64,000 nt of DNA from Deltaproteobacteria bacterium (GCA_007693585.1 REDH01000050.1:1-64000), one strand, 5' to 3'. Shown: positions 42,561 through 51,253, numbered from the stretch's first letter. The notes: a model not told the origin generated them from the letters alone. Translations and numbers: made by a program.

Positions 42561-43061
42561 ATGAGAACTCCCGATCCGTCCGTCGCGATTCGCACGACGC
42601 GGCCCGAGGATGGTGCAGCGCTCTGGACCATTGTTCGAGAGTCCGGTGTCCTCGACGAGAATTCCTGCTACGCCTACATCCTGTTGTGCGATCAGTTCCG
42701 TGACACGACGCTGATCGCCGAGATCGGGGGAGAGCCGGTGGGATTCACGACGGCCTTTCGTTCACCCCTGAGGCCGGATGCCGTCTTCCTCTGGCAGGTC
42801 GGCGTCAACGAGGCTGCGCGCGGTCGGGGTGTGGCTGGTCGCCTGCTGGATCGCCTCGTGCGCCTTCCGGCTGCTTCGGATGCGTCGTATCTGGAGACCA
42901 CGATCAGCCCGTCGAACACGGCGTCGAGGAGACTCTTCGAGAGCTTTGCCCGTCGCCACGGTGCCGATCTGGAGGAGAGCCCCGGCTACGGCGAGGGCTT
43001 CTTTCCCGGGGGAGGGCATGAAGCGGAGCATCACTTCCGGATCGGACCGCTGAAACGCTGA
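42561..43061 (+). CDS. ectA: L-2,4-diaminobutyrate acetyltransferase
   Basis: 166 residues, a GNAT acetyltransferase. EctA transfers acetyl from acetyl-CoA to L-2,4-diaminobutyrate, the second step of ectoine synthesis. Features: IRTTRPEDGAALWTIV, LDENSCYAYILLCDQFRDTTLIAE (typical of EctA), acetyl-CoA loop VNEAARGRGVAGRLLDRLV and ETTISPSNTASRRLFESFA. ATG 42561 was taken rather than the track start 42444, because the extension lies in the leader region and does not resemble EctA. It starts the ectABC run and is 33 bp before ectB. Confidence 0.95.
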   Translation: MRTPDPSVAIRTTRPEDGAALWTIVRESGVLDENSCYAYILLCDQFRDTTLIAEIGGEPVGFTTAFRSPLRPDAVFLWQVGVNEAARGRGVAGRLLDRLVRLPAASDASYLETTISPSNTASRRLFESFARRHGADLEESPGYGEGFFPGGGHEAEHHFRIGPLKR

Positions 43062-43094
43062 GTGGACGAACCACGCTGCAGAGAGAGACGAGAC

Positions 43095-44378
43095 ATGATG
43101 AAGACAATCGAGAGGCTGGAGAGTCAGGTACGCGGCTATGTCCGTTCGTTTCCCACGGTCTTCGCGAAGGCGGAGGGTGCGGTGCTGACGGACACGGAGG
43201 GGAGGCAGTTCCTCGACTTCTTCGCCGGCGCCGGAGCGCTGAACTACGGGCACAACCCCGAGCCGCTTCGCGAGGCGTTGCTGCGCTACATCACCAGCGG
43301 TGCGCCCACGCACACGCTGGACATGGCCACGGTGGCCAAGGTGGAGTTGCTGGAAGAGATCGAGCGTACGCTGCTCAAGCCCCGTGGGTTGGACTACCGG
43401 GTGCAGTTCCCTGGCCCCACGGGTACGAACGCGGTCGAGGCGGCGTTGAAGCTTGCCCGCAAGGTGACGGGCCGCGAAGGGGTGATCGCGTTCACGAACG
43501 GCTTTCACGGCATGAGCCTCGGCGCGCTGTCGGTGACCGGGAACGCGTTCAAGCGTGCCGGCGCCGGCGTGCCCCTCGGGCACACGAACTTCATGCCGTT
43601 CGCGGACTATCTGGGCGATGAGGCAGACACACTGACGTATCTGGAAACCTTCATCAAGGACTCCTCGAGCGGTGTGGACCTGCCCGCTGCGATCATCCTC
43701 GAGACGGTGCAGGCAGAAGGTGGAGTGAACGTGGCGAGCTTCGCGTGGCTGCAGCGACTCCGCAAGCTGACCCGCGAGCACGGTATCCTGCTCATCATCG
43801 ATGACATTCAGGTCGGATGTGGAAGGACGGGGCCATTCCTGAGCTTCGAGCCGGCCGACATCGAGCCGGACATCCTCTGCCTTTCGAAGTCCATGAGCGG
43901 TTTCGGCCTTCCCTTTGCCATCACGCTGTTTCGGCCGGAGCTCGATGTGTGGAGCCCGGGCGAACACAACGGGACGTTTCGGGGTCACAATCTCGCCTTC
44001 GTCACCGCGACGGCGGCCCTGCGCACCTACTGGCAGGACGACGCGCTTCCGCGCGCGACCGCGCGCAAGCACGAGACCGCCAGGAAGCGGCTCGAGGCGA
44101 TCGCCGCGCGGCACCCCGAACTCGGCGCCTCCGTACGCGGCCGCGGGATGATCCTGGGTCTGGATGTCGGCGACACGGGACTGGCTGGCCGCTTCTCCCG
44201 AGCGGCGTTCGACCGTGGGCTGCTCATCGAGACGGCTGGACCCACGGACAACGTGCTGAAGCTGTTGCCGCCGGTCACGTTGACCGAGGCCGAGCTCAAT
44301 CAGGGGCTCGACATCATCGATGAGGCCGTCGACGCGGTCATGGCCGAGAACGGCCCGTCTCCGCGTGTGGTGGCCTGA
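43095..44378 (+). CDS. ectB: L-2,4-diaminobutyrate transaminase
   Basis: 427 residues, a class III PLP aminotransferase. EctB converts aspartate-4-semialdehyde and glutamate into L-2,4-diaminobutyrate, the entry step to ectoine. Motifs: FFAGAGALNYGHN, FPGPTGTNAVEAALKLARK, IAFTNGFHGMSLGALSVTGN, IIDDIQVGCGRTG and the PLP lysine in CLSKSMSGFGLPFA; THRGHNLAF-like FRGHNLAFV. ATG 43095 gives MMKTIERLESQVRGYVRSFP, like other EctB starts. 30 bp separate it from ectC. Confidence 0.96.
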   Translation: MMKTIERLESQVRGYVRSFPTVFAKAEGAVLTDTEGRQFLDFFAGAGALNYGHNPEPLREALLRYITSGAPTHTLDMATVAKVELLEEIERTLLKPRGLDYRVQFPGPTGTNAVEAALKLARKVTGREGVIAFTNGFHGMSLGALSVTGNAFKRAGAGVPLGHTNFMPFADYLGDEADTLTYLETFIKDSSSGVDLPAAIILETVQAEGGVNVASFAWLQRLRKLTREHGILLIIDDIQVGCGRTGPFLSFEPADIEPDILCLSKSMSGFGLPFAITLFRPELDVWSPGEHNGTFRGHNLAFVTATAALRTYWQDDALPRATARKHETARKRLEAIAARHPELGASVRGRGMILGLDVGDTGLAGRFSRAAFDRGLLIETAGPTDNVLKLLPPVTLTEAELNQGLDIIDEAVDAVMAENGPSPRVVA

Positions 44379-44408
44379 CCCACTCCGTTCCTTCGCCCAG
44401 CGAGAGCC

Positions 44409-44795
44409 ATGATCGTCAAGTACCTCGAAGACCTGCTCGACACCGAAGCCGACGTCAAGGCCGAGACCTGGAACAGTCGCCGTCTTCTCCTCAAGCGCGA
44501 GGGCATGGGGTTCAGCATGCACGACACGCTGATCCATGCCGGAACCGAGACGCACATCTGGTACCAGAACCACCTGGAGGCCGTGTATTGCATCGAGGGG
44601 GAGGGCGAGATCGAGACCATTGCGGACGGCAAGGTGTATCCGATCCGCCCTGGCATGATCTACGCGCTCGACAAGCATGACGAGCATTGGCTTCGTGCAC
44701 GGACGCAGATGCGGATGGTCTGCGTCTTCAATCCTCCGATCACCGGGCGCGAGGTCCATGACGAGAATGGTGTGTATCCGCTGGTCGAGGACTGA
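44409..44795 (+). CDS. ectC: L-ectoine synthase
   Basis: 128 residues, the usual EctC length. This cupin closes N-acetyl-diaminobutyrate to the compatible solute ectoine with loss of water. Diagnostic stretches are [57 protein letters not shown] and [13 protein letters not shown], including cupin metal and substrate residues (Glu in [11 protein letters not shown], His in DKHDEHW). The gene is convergent with the BCCT transporter 34 bp away. No ectD hydroxylase or ask_ect follows. Confidence 0.97.
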   Translation: MIVKYLEDLLDTEADVKAETWNSRRLLLKREGMGFSMHDTLIHAGTETHIWYQNHLEAVYCIEGEGEIETIADGKVYPIRPGMIYALDKHDEHWLRARTQMRMVCVFNPPITGREVHDENGVYPLVED

Positions 44796-44829
44796 GCAGG
44801 GGGCTCTCGCCGTCCAGTGAGCGACCGGT

Positions 44830-46494
44830 TCAGTCGGACGATGGCTCCGCCGAGTCGTTTCCTTCGGCCACCGGCGTGTCTTGCGCCGGGACGACGGACC
44901 GTGCGAGCGCGTCGCCGTTGGCCTCTCGCGCCAGCTCCCGCAATACGCGCTCCCTGCTTGCGCGCTCCAGGTCCCTTCGGTGCTGGTCGGCGAAGAGGGC
45001 TTTCAGCAGGGAGAGCACCATGAGGAGCAGCAGCAGCAGGAAGGGCAGCGCCGCCGTGATCGACACGGTGCGCAGGGCGTCGAGCCCTCCGGAGTAGAGG
45101 AGGGCACCGGCGATGCCGGCCTGCAGGACGCCCCAGAGCATTCGGAGCCACCGAGGCGGGTTTCGCTGACCGTCGCTGGTGAACATGCCCAGCACGAAGG
45201 TGGCGCTGTCGGCGGAGGTGATGAGGAACGTGAGGATCAGCAGGACCGAGAGGAGGGCCAGAAGCGCTCCGAGGGGCAGCTGCTCCAGCGTGGCAAAGAG
45301 GGCGAGGCTGGTGTCGGTATCGACCGCCGCGGAGATGCCTCCCGTACCGAACAGCTCGCTGTGGAGGGCGGTGCCGCCGAAGATGAAGAACCAGATCGCG
45401 CTGACCACCGCGGGGACGAGCATGACACCGGTCACGAACTCCCGGATGGTGCGTCCGCGCGAGATCCGGGCGATGAACATTCCGACGAACGGGGCCCAGC
45501 TCAGTCCCCAGGCCCAGTAGAATACGGTCCAGGACGAGGCCCAGTCGCTGTCGTGCCAGGGACGCATCTGGAAGCTCATGTCGAGGACATTGGAGAAGTA
45601 GTCGCCAACCGCCGTGGTTCCCACGTTGAGGATGAAGAGCGTCGGTCCGGCGAGGAAGACGATCGCGGCGAGGAGCATGGCGATCCACATGTTGAGGTTG
45701 CTCAGCAGGAGGATGCCCTGATTGAGTCGGGTCGAAGCGCTCACGAGGAACAGCGCGGTGATCACGGCGATGATGACGAGCTGGGACCCGGGGCCGATGG
45801 GGACGCCCATGACCTCATGAAGGCCCCCGTTCATCTGCAGGATGCCGAAGCCGAGGGTGGTGGCGACGCCGAAGCTGGTCGCGAGCACGGCGGCCACATC
45901 GATGCTCCAGCCCATCCAGCCGTCAACACGATCTCCGAGGATCGGGCGGAATGCGGAGCTGATCAGCGCGGGCTGTCTGCGTCTGAAGCGCATGTAGGCG
46001 ATGGTCAGGGCGACGATGGAGTAGTTCGCCCACTGGTGGAGACCCCAGTGGAAGACGCTGTACTGAATGGCGAGCTGCGCCGCTTCGGGGCTGGAAGGCG
46101 AGGCGAGGTCGTGGGGGGGCGCGACGAAGTGCATGATCGGCTCGGCGACGCCCCAGAACACGAGCCCGACACCCATGCCGGCACTGAAGATCATGGCCAG
46201 CCAGCTCGCAAAGCCGTACTCCGGCGGATCATCGTCCGGTCCGAGCGTGATTTCTCCGAAACGGCTCAGGGCCAGCCAGATGAGCAACACGATGAAGCTG
46301 GCGGTGGCGAACAGGTAGAGCCAGCCGAAGTGACTGGTGGAGAACGCGAAGGCGGCCTCGCCGGCCGAACTCAGCCGTTGGGGTGCCGCGAAGGCTGCGA
46401 GGGCGAACGTGCCCACGAGGAGCATCGAAATCCAGAGCACCGGGGTGGTCGTCGAATCGACCGGGTCGGTTCGTGAACTGTTCGCGTTGGTCAT
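44830..46494 (-). CDS. BCCT family betaine/choline/ectoine transporter
   Basis: 554 residues with about 12 membrane helices. BCCT signatures: FSAGMGVGLVFWGVAEPIMHF, the Trp-rich substrate site WTVFYWAWGLSWAPFVGMFIARISRGRTIREF and ITSADSATFVLG. These sodium- or proton-driven carriers take up glycine betaine, choline, carnitine or ectoine under salt stress; the C-terminal cytoplasmic tail (charged, Arg/Glu-rich) could sense osmotic state as in BetP. The gene faces ectABC and should work with it in osmoprotection. Substrate is not fixed by sequence. Confidence 0.93.
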   Translation of the reverse strand: MTNANSSRTDPVDSTTTPVLWISMLLVGTFALAAFAAPQRLSSAGEAAFAFSTSHFGWLYLFATASFIVLLIWLALSRFGEITLGPDDDPPEYGFASWLAMIFSAGMGVGLVFWGVAEPIMHFVAPPHDLASPSSPEAAQLAIQYSVFHWGLHQWANYSIVALTIAYMRFRRRQPALISSAFRPILGDRVDGWMGWSIDVAAVLATSFGVATTLGFGILQMNGGLHEVMGVPIGPGSQLVIIAVITALFLVSASTRLNQGILLLSNLNMWIAMLLAAIVFLAGPTLFILNVGTTAVGDYFSNVLDMSFQMRPWHDSDWASSWTVFYWAWGLSWAPFVGMFIARISRGRTIREFVTGVMLVPAVVSAIWFFIFGGTALHSELFGTGGISAAVDTDTSLALFATLEQLPLGALLALLSVLLILTFLITSADSATFVLGMFTSDGQRNPPRWLRMLWGVLQAGIAGALLYSGGLDALRTVSITAALPFLLLLLLMVLSLLKALFADQHRRDLERASRERVLRELAREANGDALARSVVPAQDTPVAEGNDSAEPSSD

Positions 46495-46500
46495 CGAGGG

Positions 46501-46509
46501 TCACCTCCT
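46501..46509 (-). promoter_or_regulatory. Near-perfect Shine-Dalgarno for the BCCT gene
   Basis: On the minus strand AGGAGGTGA lies 6 bases before ATG 46494, the full complement of the 16S rRNA tail. It is the strongest ribosome-binding site noticed in the window and fixes this start, suggesting high translation. Confidence 0.8.
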
Positions 46510-46683
46510 GGGCGGGCACCTGGAGCCGGTTTGCAGCATCCCATCCGCGTGCGCCGCTGTCCCTGATGCGGTACAGTGACCGCCGGTCCCGTGTCCAGCC
46601 TTGACCGGGGCGACGTCAGCGAGCCGACGGCTCTCGGGCATACCGCGTGCGCGGGTGAGTTTCGCCAGAGGAGACCAGCGAGA

Positions 46684-48201
46684 GTGCAGGAGTCCCCGTC
46701 CGATGCAGAGCCGCGCGGTGCGGTGTTGACGGGTGGGCGCGAGGCCTCGTCCGGAGCGATCCTTGCGCTCCTCTGTGGCATCGTCTTTCTCGCCGTGATC
46801 AATGGCACGATGGTGAACATCGCCCTTCCGTTCATCGGGCGCGAGTTCGGCGTCGGCGAGAGCGTCTATGCCTGGGTGGTCATCAGTTTCAGTCTGATGT
46901 TCGGGATCTTCAGCGCCGTCCATGGCCGGCTTGCCGACCTGTTCGGGGTCCGTAGGCTCTATCTGCTGGGCATGATGGTGCTCGGCCTCGCGTCCCTGCT
47001 CGTGGCCTTCGCACCGGACATCGTGACGCTGATCGGGATCCGGTTCGTGCAGGGGGCGGGGAGCGCGGCGATGCCTGCGCTGGGTCCGGTGATCGTGTCC
47101 CGGGTCATCCCACCGGAGCATCGTGGCGCAGCACTTGGTGTAATCCTGGGCAGCATCGGGGTCGCCGCAAGCATCGGGCCATTTCTGGGCGGCGTGGTGG
47201 TTCAGTTCTTCGGCTGGCGTGCGGTCTTCCTGTTGACGGCGACGGTGCTGCTCGCGGTGCCGGTAGCCTTTCGTGTTCTGCCGCGGCGACTGGACGAGGT
47301 GTCGAGCGACGAGCGCTTCGACCTGTCCGGTGCGCTTTTGCTCGGCGTGACCGCGGCTGTGCTGATGTTGAGCCTGACGGTGCTCGAGCGTTTCGGTGCG
47401 GGCTGGGAGTTCGGAGCGATGCTCGTGTTTGGCGTACTGGCCGGGGCAGGATTCCTGTTGCGGATCCATGTCGCCCGCAGCCCGTTCGTGCCTCCCTCCC
47501 TGTTTGGGGACCGTCGTTACGCGGCCATGCTGGGCTCGGGGTTCTGCCTGAACGCGACGCGGTTCGGTACGGTGGTGCTGGTTCCGGCGCTGCTTGTGGA
47601 AGTCCACGCGCTGGCCCCGATCTGGATTGGGGTGATCCTGTTGCCTGGCGCGCTCTGCATTGCTCTGCTCTCCCGTCGGGCAGGTCGTCTCTCGGACCGC
47701 ATGGGTTCGCGTCGTCCGGTCGTGGTCGGTGCGGTGGGCGTTCTGCTCGGCAACATGGTGACGGCTGCATCCGCGGGGGTGAGCGTCGTGGGCGTGGCGG
47801 TGGGAATGCTGCTCTACGGGCTCGGCTTCGCGTTCATGCAGTCCCCGCTGCTCAGCGCGACTTCGTGGATTGTCCCGAGGGCCTGGGCAGGAACGGGTAC
47901 TGGCCTGTACATGACCATCTTCTTTCTGGGGGGAGCGTTCGGCGTGTCCGTCTCGATGACGGCAGTCTCGCTGCAGGGCCCGGTGGCGACGAGCTGGCTG
48001 GGGATGAGCTGGCTGGAGGGTGGCGCGGCGTACTCCAACGCCATGCTGTGCCTTTCGCTGCTCTCGATCGTCCCGTTGCTCAGTGCGCGTTGTGTACCGG
48101 GGCGGGAAATGGTGGTGGTGCGCGGGGCGGTCTCTTCGGGTCCGGCGGCGGAGCGGTCAGGTCTGGTCCGCTCCGAGCCAGACGGTTCTGGGCGGCGCTG
48201 A
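46684..48201 (+). CDS. MFS transporter, 14-helix DHA2-like exporter
   Basis: About 505 residues from GTG 46684, chosen for an AGAGGAG site 7-8 bases upstream; the track start 46576 adds a non-hydrophobic leader. Hydrophobic helices with MFS motifs: NGTMVNIALPFIGREFGVGESVYAWVV, GRLADLFGVRRLYLLG (loop 2-3 motif A), RFVQGAGSAAMPALGPVIVSRV and GSIGVAASIGPFLGGVV (motif C of exporters). This is the pattern of EmrB/QacA-type drug:H+ antiporters; the natural substrate is unknown. The 3' end overlaps the LOG gene on the other strand by 45 bp. Confidence 0.88.
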   Translation: MQESPSDAEPRGAVLTGGREASSGAILALLCGIVFLAVINGTMVNIALPFIGREFGVGESVYAWVVISFSLMFGIFSAVHGRLADLFGVRRLYLLGMMVLGLASLLVAFAPDIVTLIGIRFVQGAGSAAMPALGPVIVSRVIPPEHRGAALGVILGSIGVAASIGPFLGGVVVQFFGWRAVFLLTATVLLAVPVAFRVLPRRLDEVSSDERFDLSGALLLGVTAAVLMLSLTVLERFGAGWEFGAMLVFGVLAGAGFLLRIHVARSPFVPPSLFGDRRYAAMLGSGFCLNATRFGTVVLVPALLVEVHALAPIWIGVILLPGALCIALLSRRAGRLSDRMGSRRPVVVGAVGVLLGNMVTAASAGVSVVGVAVGMLLYGLGFAFMQSPLLSATSWIVPRAWAGTGTGLYMTIFFLGGAFGVSVSMTAVSLQGPVATSWLGMSWLEGGAAYSNAMLCLSLLSIVPLLSARCVPGREMVVVRGAVSSGPAAERSGLVRSEPDGSGRR

Positions 48202-48738
48202 CCAATCGGCCATGCGGTCGAGCAGGCGGCCCGGATCCCGATCGTGGAGCAGAAGGGAGCGGTGCTGCGGATCGATGAAGCCCTCTCCCGTCGCGTGATC
48301 GAGAAACCGGAGAAGGGGAACCCAGTAGTCGTCCACGTCGAGGAGTCCGCACGGGCGATCGTGGATCCCGAGCAGGAGCCAGGTGAGGGTCTCGAAGAGC
48401 TCCTCGAGGGTTCCGAGCCCGCCGGGCAGGGCGATGAACCCTTCGGACTGCTCGGCCATGGTCGCCTTGCGCTGATGCATGGTGTCCACGAGGACGAGCT
48501 GGGAGAGGGTACCCTCGGGGGGCTCCCGTCCGGTGAGACCTCGCGGGAGCACTCCGATGACCTCGCCCCCTCCGCGCCCGCACGCGCGGGCCAGCGCGCC
48601 CATCATGCCCCAGCTCGATCCGCCGTATACCAGTCGAATGCGGCGCGCGGCGAGCTCCCCGCCGAGGGCCTCGGCTTGCTGGATGAAGCGGGAGCGGCGA
48701 CCTTCCCGGGAGCCGCAGAACACGCAGACACTCTTCAT
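48157..48738 (-). CDS. LOG family protein (cytokinin riboside 5'-monophosphate phosphoribohydrolase type)
   Basis: 193 residues, a Rossmann-fold TIGR00730/LOG protein. Signatures: SVCVFCGSREGRRSRF, LVYGGSSWGMMGALARA, then the active-site strings MHQRKATMAEQSEGFIALPGGLGTLEELFE (containing PGGxGTxxE). Family members release ribose-5-phosphate from nucleoside monophosphates; plant LOG makes cytokinins, and bacterial ones act in nucleotide turnover. Met1 at 48738 begins the fold directly. The 3' end overlaps the MFS gene. Confidence 0.93.
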   Translation of the reverse strand: MKSVCVFCGSREGRRSRFIQQAEALGGELAARRIRLVYGGSSWGMMGALARACGRGGGEVIGVLPRGLTGREPPEGTLSQLVLVDTMHQRKATMAEQSEGFIALPGGLGTLEELFETLTWLLLGIHDRPCGLLDVDDYWVPLLRFLDHATGEGFIDPQHRSLLLHDRDPGRLLDRMADWSAPPRTVWLGADQT

Positions 48739-48903
48739 GGCAGGCGTTCGTCAGAGGGTGGCAGGGCCGGCCCCCGTTTCCGGTGCGGGGTCCGTGCTGG
48801 TGGCTGTTGCCCTGTCCTCGTCGAACGCACAAGGGGCATGGTCCGGTGCACCGGCGGTTGGTGCCGAGGCCCGACGCGCTCGTCCGGGAGCGCTCGGTCC
48901 GGG

Positions 48904-49581
48904 TCAGCCGCGCGGCGCCTCGAGCTGGAGCCGAATGACGACCTCGGGCCGGATGAGGTCATTCGCCATGCCCGCATAGCTCACCCCGAAGTCCATTCGG
49001 TTGATCGAGAACTCGGCGTTCGCGTTGACGGCCTCGTCCGTGATGGTGACGGTGGCCGGGAACGAGATGCGCTGCGTCGTGCCGCGCATGGTGAGATCCC
49101 CCACGAGGACGTGTGTCGCCTCACCCTCGGCGCCTTCCCGGATCTCGGTGGTTCGGAACGCTGCGGTCGGGTGGTTCTCGACGTCGAAGAAGTCGTCGTT
49201 GCGGAGGTGTCCGGTGAGTCGATCGTCGTCGGACCAGATGCTGGTGGCGTCGATGGTGATGTCGATGGACGAGCGCGTGGGATGGGTGGGATGGAGGGTC
49301 AGGGTCCCCGAGAACTCGCGGAAGCCGCCGTCGTGGCTTCCGGTGACCTTGGAACCGACCCAGTCGATGCGGGAGTTCTCGTGAGAGATGGCGAGAACCT
49401 CTGGTTCGCCGGCCTCTTCCTCGGCGGGTTCGGCTCCTTCGTCGGCGGAGGGTTCGGCGGTTTCTGCCTCGGCCTCCTCGAGGGTGGCGGCAGGAACATC
49501 TCGAGCGGGATTGGGGCACGCGACAAGCAGGAGTGCTGCAGCAGCGAGGAAGTAGAGGAGGGTACGATTTGCGTTCTTCAT
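48904..49581 (-). CDS. YceI family lipoprotein
   Basis: 225 residues from ATG 49581, which begins a signal peptide ending in LLLVAC (Cys22); the longer track ORF to 49818 is upstream noise. An acidic Glu/Ala linker (about 25-70) follows, then a YceI lipocalin-like domain (NSRIDWVGSKVTGSHDGGFREFSGTL, DDRLTGHLRNDDFFDVENHPTAAFRT, GDLTMRGTTQRISFPA). YceI proteins bind polyisoprenoid lipids in the periplasm and respond to pH or stress. It is divergent from the XRE gene, with a 534-bp gap, and 165 bp separate it from the LOG gene start. Confidence 0.92.
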   Translation of the reverse strand: MKNANRTLLYFLAAAALLLVACPNPARDVPAATLEEAEAETAEPSADEGAEPAEEEAGEPEVLAISHENSRIDWVGSKVTGSHDGGFREFSGTLTLHPTHPTRSSIDITIDATSIWSDDDRLTGHLRNDDFFDVENHPTAAFRTTEIREGAEGEATHVLVGDLTMRGTTQRISFPATVTITDEAVNANAEFSINRMDFGVSYAGMANDLIRPEVVIRLQLEAPRG

Positions 49582-50115
49582 GGTGACTGTCCCGAGTCGT
49601 GGTGGAGAAGACGAACTCGGGTGATGCCCGAGTCCGTGGCCTGAACCCAAAGGATGCGCCGTGGGCGAGTCGGGTGCAATCGGTCGGTGGGGGAGGGATT
49701 GTTCCACCAGCGGGTCAACGGTGGGGACTGATTTCCCCGCGACTTGCCGAATCGCAGCGTGGCCCGCGTCGGCTTCGGTTCGACATTCGGCACGAGCGGT
49801 ACGTATCGTGCCGGACAACGTGTCATGGAGGAGATCGGACGCAGTGGGTGATGAGGTCTCGTGCGAGGAATTGTGCGCTTGGCCGAAAAATTGTTCACTC
49901 TCTGCCGTTCAGGGCACGTCTCTGGTCTTCGGTCCGGGTTGTGCTGATGGGTCTTGGAGTGATGTGGAAACGGGTGCTTGGGCACGCGCCGTGAGCTGCT
50001 TACCTGGCGTCCTGGACATTGGGAAGCGCGGAGATACCGGAGAATTGGAGGGTTGTACGTGTCGACTCAACGACGGAAAAGGTGCACTAGCGACGAGAAG
50101 GAGCCGCGAGGTGGT
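49582..50115. other. Intergenic region upstream of the XRE gene, with a direct repeat
   Basis: About 530 bp between divergent starts, slightly less GC-rich than neighbours. AATTGTGC (49869-49876) and AATTGTTC (49889-49896) are spaced 20 bp start to start, on one helix face, and could be an operator. The track ORF 49661-50227 has no recognisable domain and its composition argues against a real gene. No tRNA or small RNA could be identified by eye. Confidence 0.4.
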
Positions 50116-50478
50116 ATGGTGTCGTACGAGCATTGGCTTGTGGAACTGGGAAGAAACCTTCAGGGTCACAGGCAGCAGCGTGAATGGACGCAGGCTTCCG
50201 CAGCGGAGTGTTGCGGTCTGGATCTGAAGTACTATCAGGACGTGGAGTACGGTCGTCGGCCGGTCACGACCCGAACGCTGTTCCGGATCGCGGATGCGAT
50301 GGGCATCGACATCGCCGAGTTGGTTCCGTCGTCGGTCGTTCCGCTGCGTCGCGGACGCCGGTCGGTCATTCGTGAGTCCTCTCGTGGACGGGGGGCCGTG
50401 GCGCAGGGGGAGTCCAGTGAACGGGAGCGAGACGGGCAGCCCGCAGGCGGAGTCCTCATGGCCGAGGGCGGAGAGTAG
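50116..50478 (+). CDS. XRE-family helix-turn-helix regulator
   Basis: 120 residues from ATG 50116. The helix-turn-helix reads LVELGRNLQGHRQQREWTQASAAECCGLDLKYYQDVEYGRRPVTTRTLFRIADAMGIDIAELV, a Cro/C1-type (HTH_3) domain. The basic Arg/Ser/Glu tail (about 75-120) has no known domain. The track start 49978 includes an unlikely Arg-rich leader; GTG 50059 is another option. The 3' end overlaps the next lipoprotein gene by 62 bp in another frame. Target genes are unknown; autoregulation through the AATTGTKC pair is possible. Confidence 0.82.
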   Translation: MVSYEHWLVELGRNLQGHRQQREWTQASAAECCGLDLKYYQDVEYGRRPVTTRTLFRIADAMGIDIAELVPSSVVPLRRGRRSVIRESSRGRGAVAQGESSERERDGQPAGGVLMAEGGE

Positions 50479-50896
50479 CACTTGGCCGGTAGGCTCATGG
50501 TCTGGTCTCCGGGTGGTCCTGCCCGTGCTGCTCTGCGCGCTGTTCGCGGTTCAGGGGTGCACGGAGAGCCCAGCGGAGTCGCCGGGTGTTTCCGGGGAAG
50601 GTTCGGGCTCCGGGGAGGCTCCCATGGCCGCGCTGAGGGAGGAGAGAGATCGGATCCTGGAGGCTCTCTGGGAGGAGTGGATGGACACCACAGTCCTGCA
50701 GGAGAGGGAGCCGGAGCGCCTCCGCAGGGCGAGAGTGTCGTTCGACAATCGTGTGCGGACGGCAGGGGCCGGTGAGCAGGTTCGCGCGTTGCCGGAGCCT
50801 GTTCGGTCGTTCTTTTCGAGGGAGGAGGTGGTTGACCGCGCACGTCGCGTGGTGGCGCTGGAGGAGCAGCTCCGCGGCGACGCTGCGGGTCGTTGA
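50417..50896 (+). CDS. Small lipoprotein of unknown function
   Basis: 159 residues from GTG 50417, which has GGGGGAG 4-5 bases upstream and lies inside the 3' part of the XRE gene. A long, poorly charged leader precedes a hydrophobic stretch ending in LFAVQGC, an acceptable lipobox. The mature part is a Ser/Gly linker and a charged helix (AALREERDRILEALWEEWMDT, RALPEPVRSFFSREEVVDRARRVVALEEQL). No family recognised; the pattern faintly recalls lipase-chaperone segments. It may instead start further downstream. Followed by the NifU-like gene after 9 bp. Confidence 0.65.
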   Translation: MNGSETGSPQAESSWPRAESSTWPVGSWSGLRVVLPVLLCALFAVQGCTESPAESPGVSGEGSGSGEAPMAALREERDRILEALWEEWMDTTVLQEREPERLRRARVSFDNRVRTAGAGEQVRALPEPVRSFFSREEVVDRARRVVALEEQLRGDAAGR

Positions 50897-50905
50897 CCGC
50901 TTCCG

Positions 50906-51253
50906 ATGCAGCCCTTAGTTCCGGGCGCAACCACGGGCACTGTTCGAGTGCCTGAGTGCGAACCGTTCCCGGAAGAGAGGCTCAGCATCATGAGACGTCA
51001 GATCGCGAAGTGCATCGAGGACATGATCAATCCGGCGGTGGCCAGTCACGGCGGTGCCGTCCATCTCGTCGACGTCCTGAACAACAATGTCTATCTTCGC
51101 CTGTCCGGAGGCTGTCAGGGCTGCGCGAGCAGCAGCGTGACGCTTCGCAACGGCATCGAGCGCCTCCTTCGCGAGGAGTTTCCCGACATTCGGGAGATCA
51201 TCGACGTGACGGATCATGAGGCAGGGGAGAACCCCTACTACAAGCGCGACTGA
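50906..51253 (+). CDS. NifU-like iron-sulfur cluster scaffold domain protein
   Basis: 115 residues. From about 29 the sequence is a NifU C-terminal (Nfu) domain: IEDMINPAVASHGGAVHLVDVLNNNVYLRLSGGCQGCASSSVTLRNGIERLLREEFPDIREIIDV, with the cluster-binding CxxC in GGCQGCAS. Nfu proteins hold or transfer [4Fe-4S] clusters to client enzymes. Codon texture before Met29 (50990) still looks coding, so the longer start 50906 is reported, but 50990 is plausible. Convergent with the hydrolase lipoprotein, 24 bp away. Confidence 0.9.
   Translation: MQPLVPGATTGTVRVPECEPFPEERLSIMRRQIAKCIEDMINPAVASHGGAVHLVDVLNNNVYLRLSGGCQGCASSSVTLRNGIERLLREEFPDIREIIDVTDHEAGENPYYKRD

Noticed and set aside
44881-46476. 531-residue plus-strand ORF opposite the BCCT gene
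   Set aside because: Charged Glu/Gly/Arg shadow; the minus strand encodes a clear 12-helix transporter with family motifs.
49661-50227. 188-residue plus-strand ORF before the XRE gene
   Set aside because: Trp/Ser/Cys-rich random-looking sequence without domain; it overlaps the better supported XRE gene in another frame.
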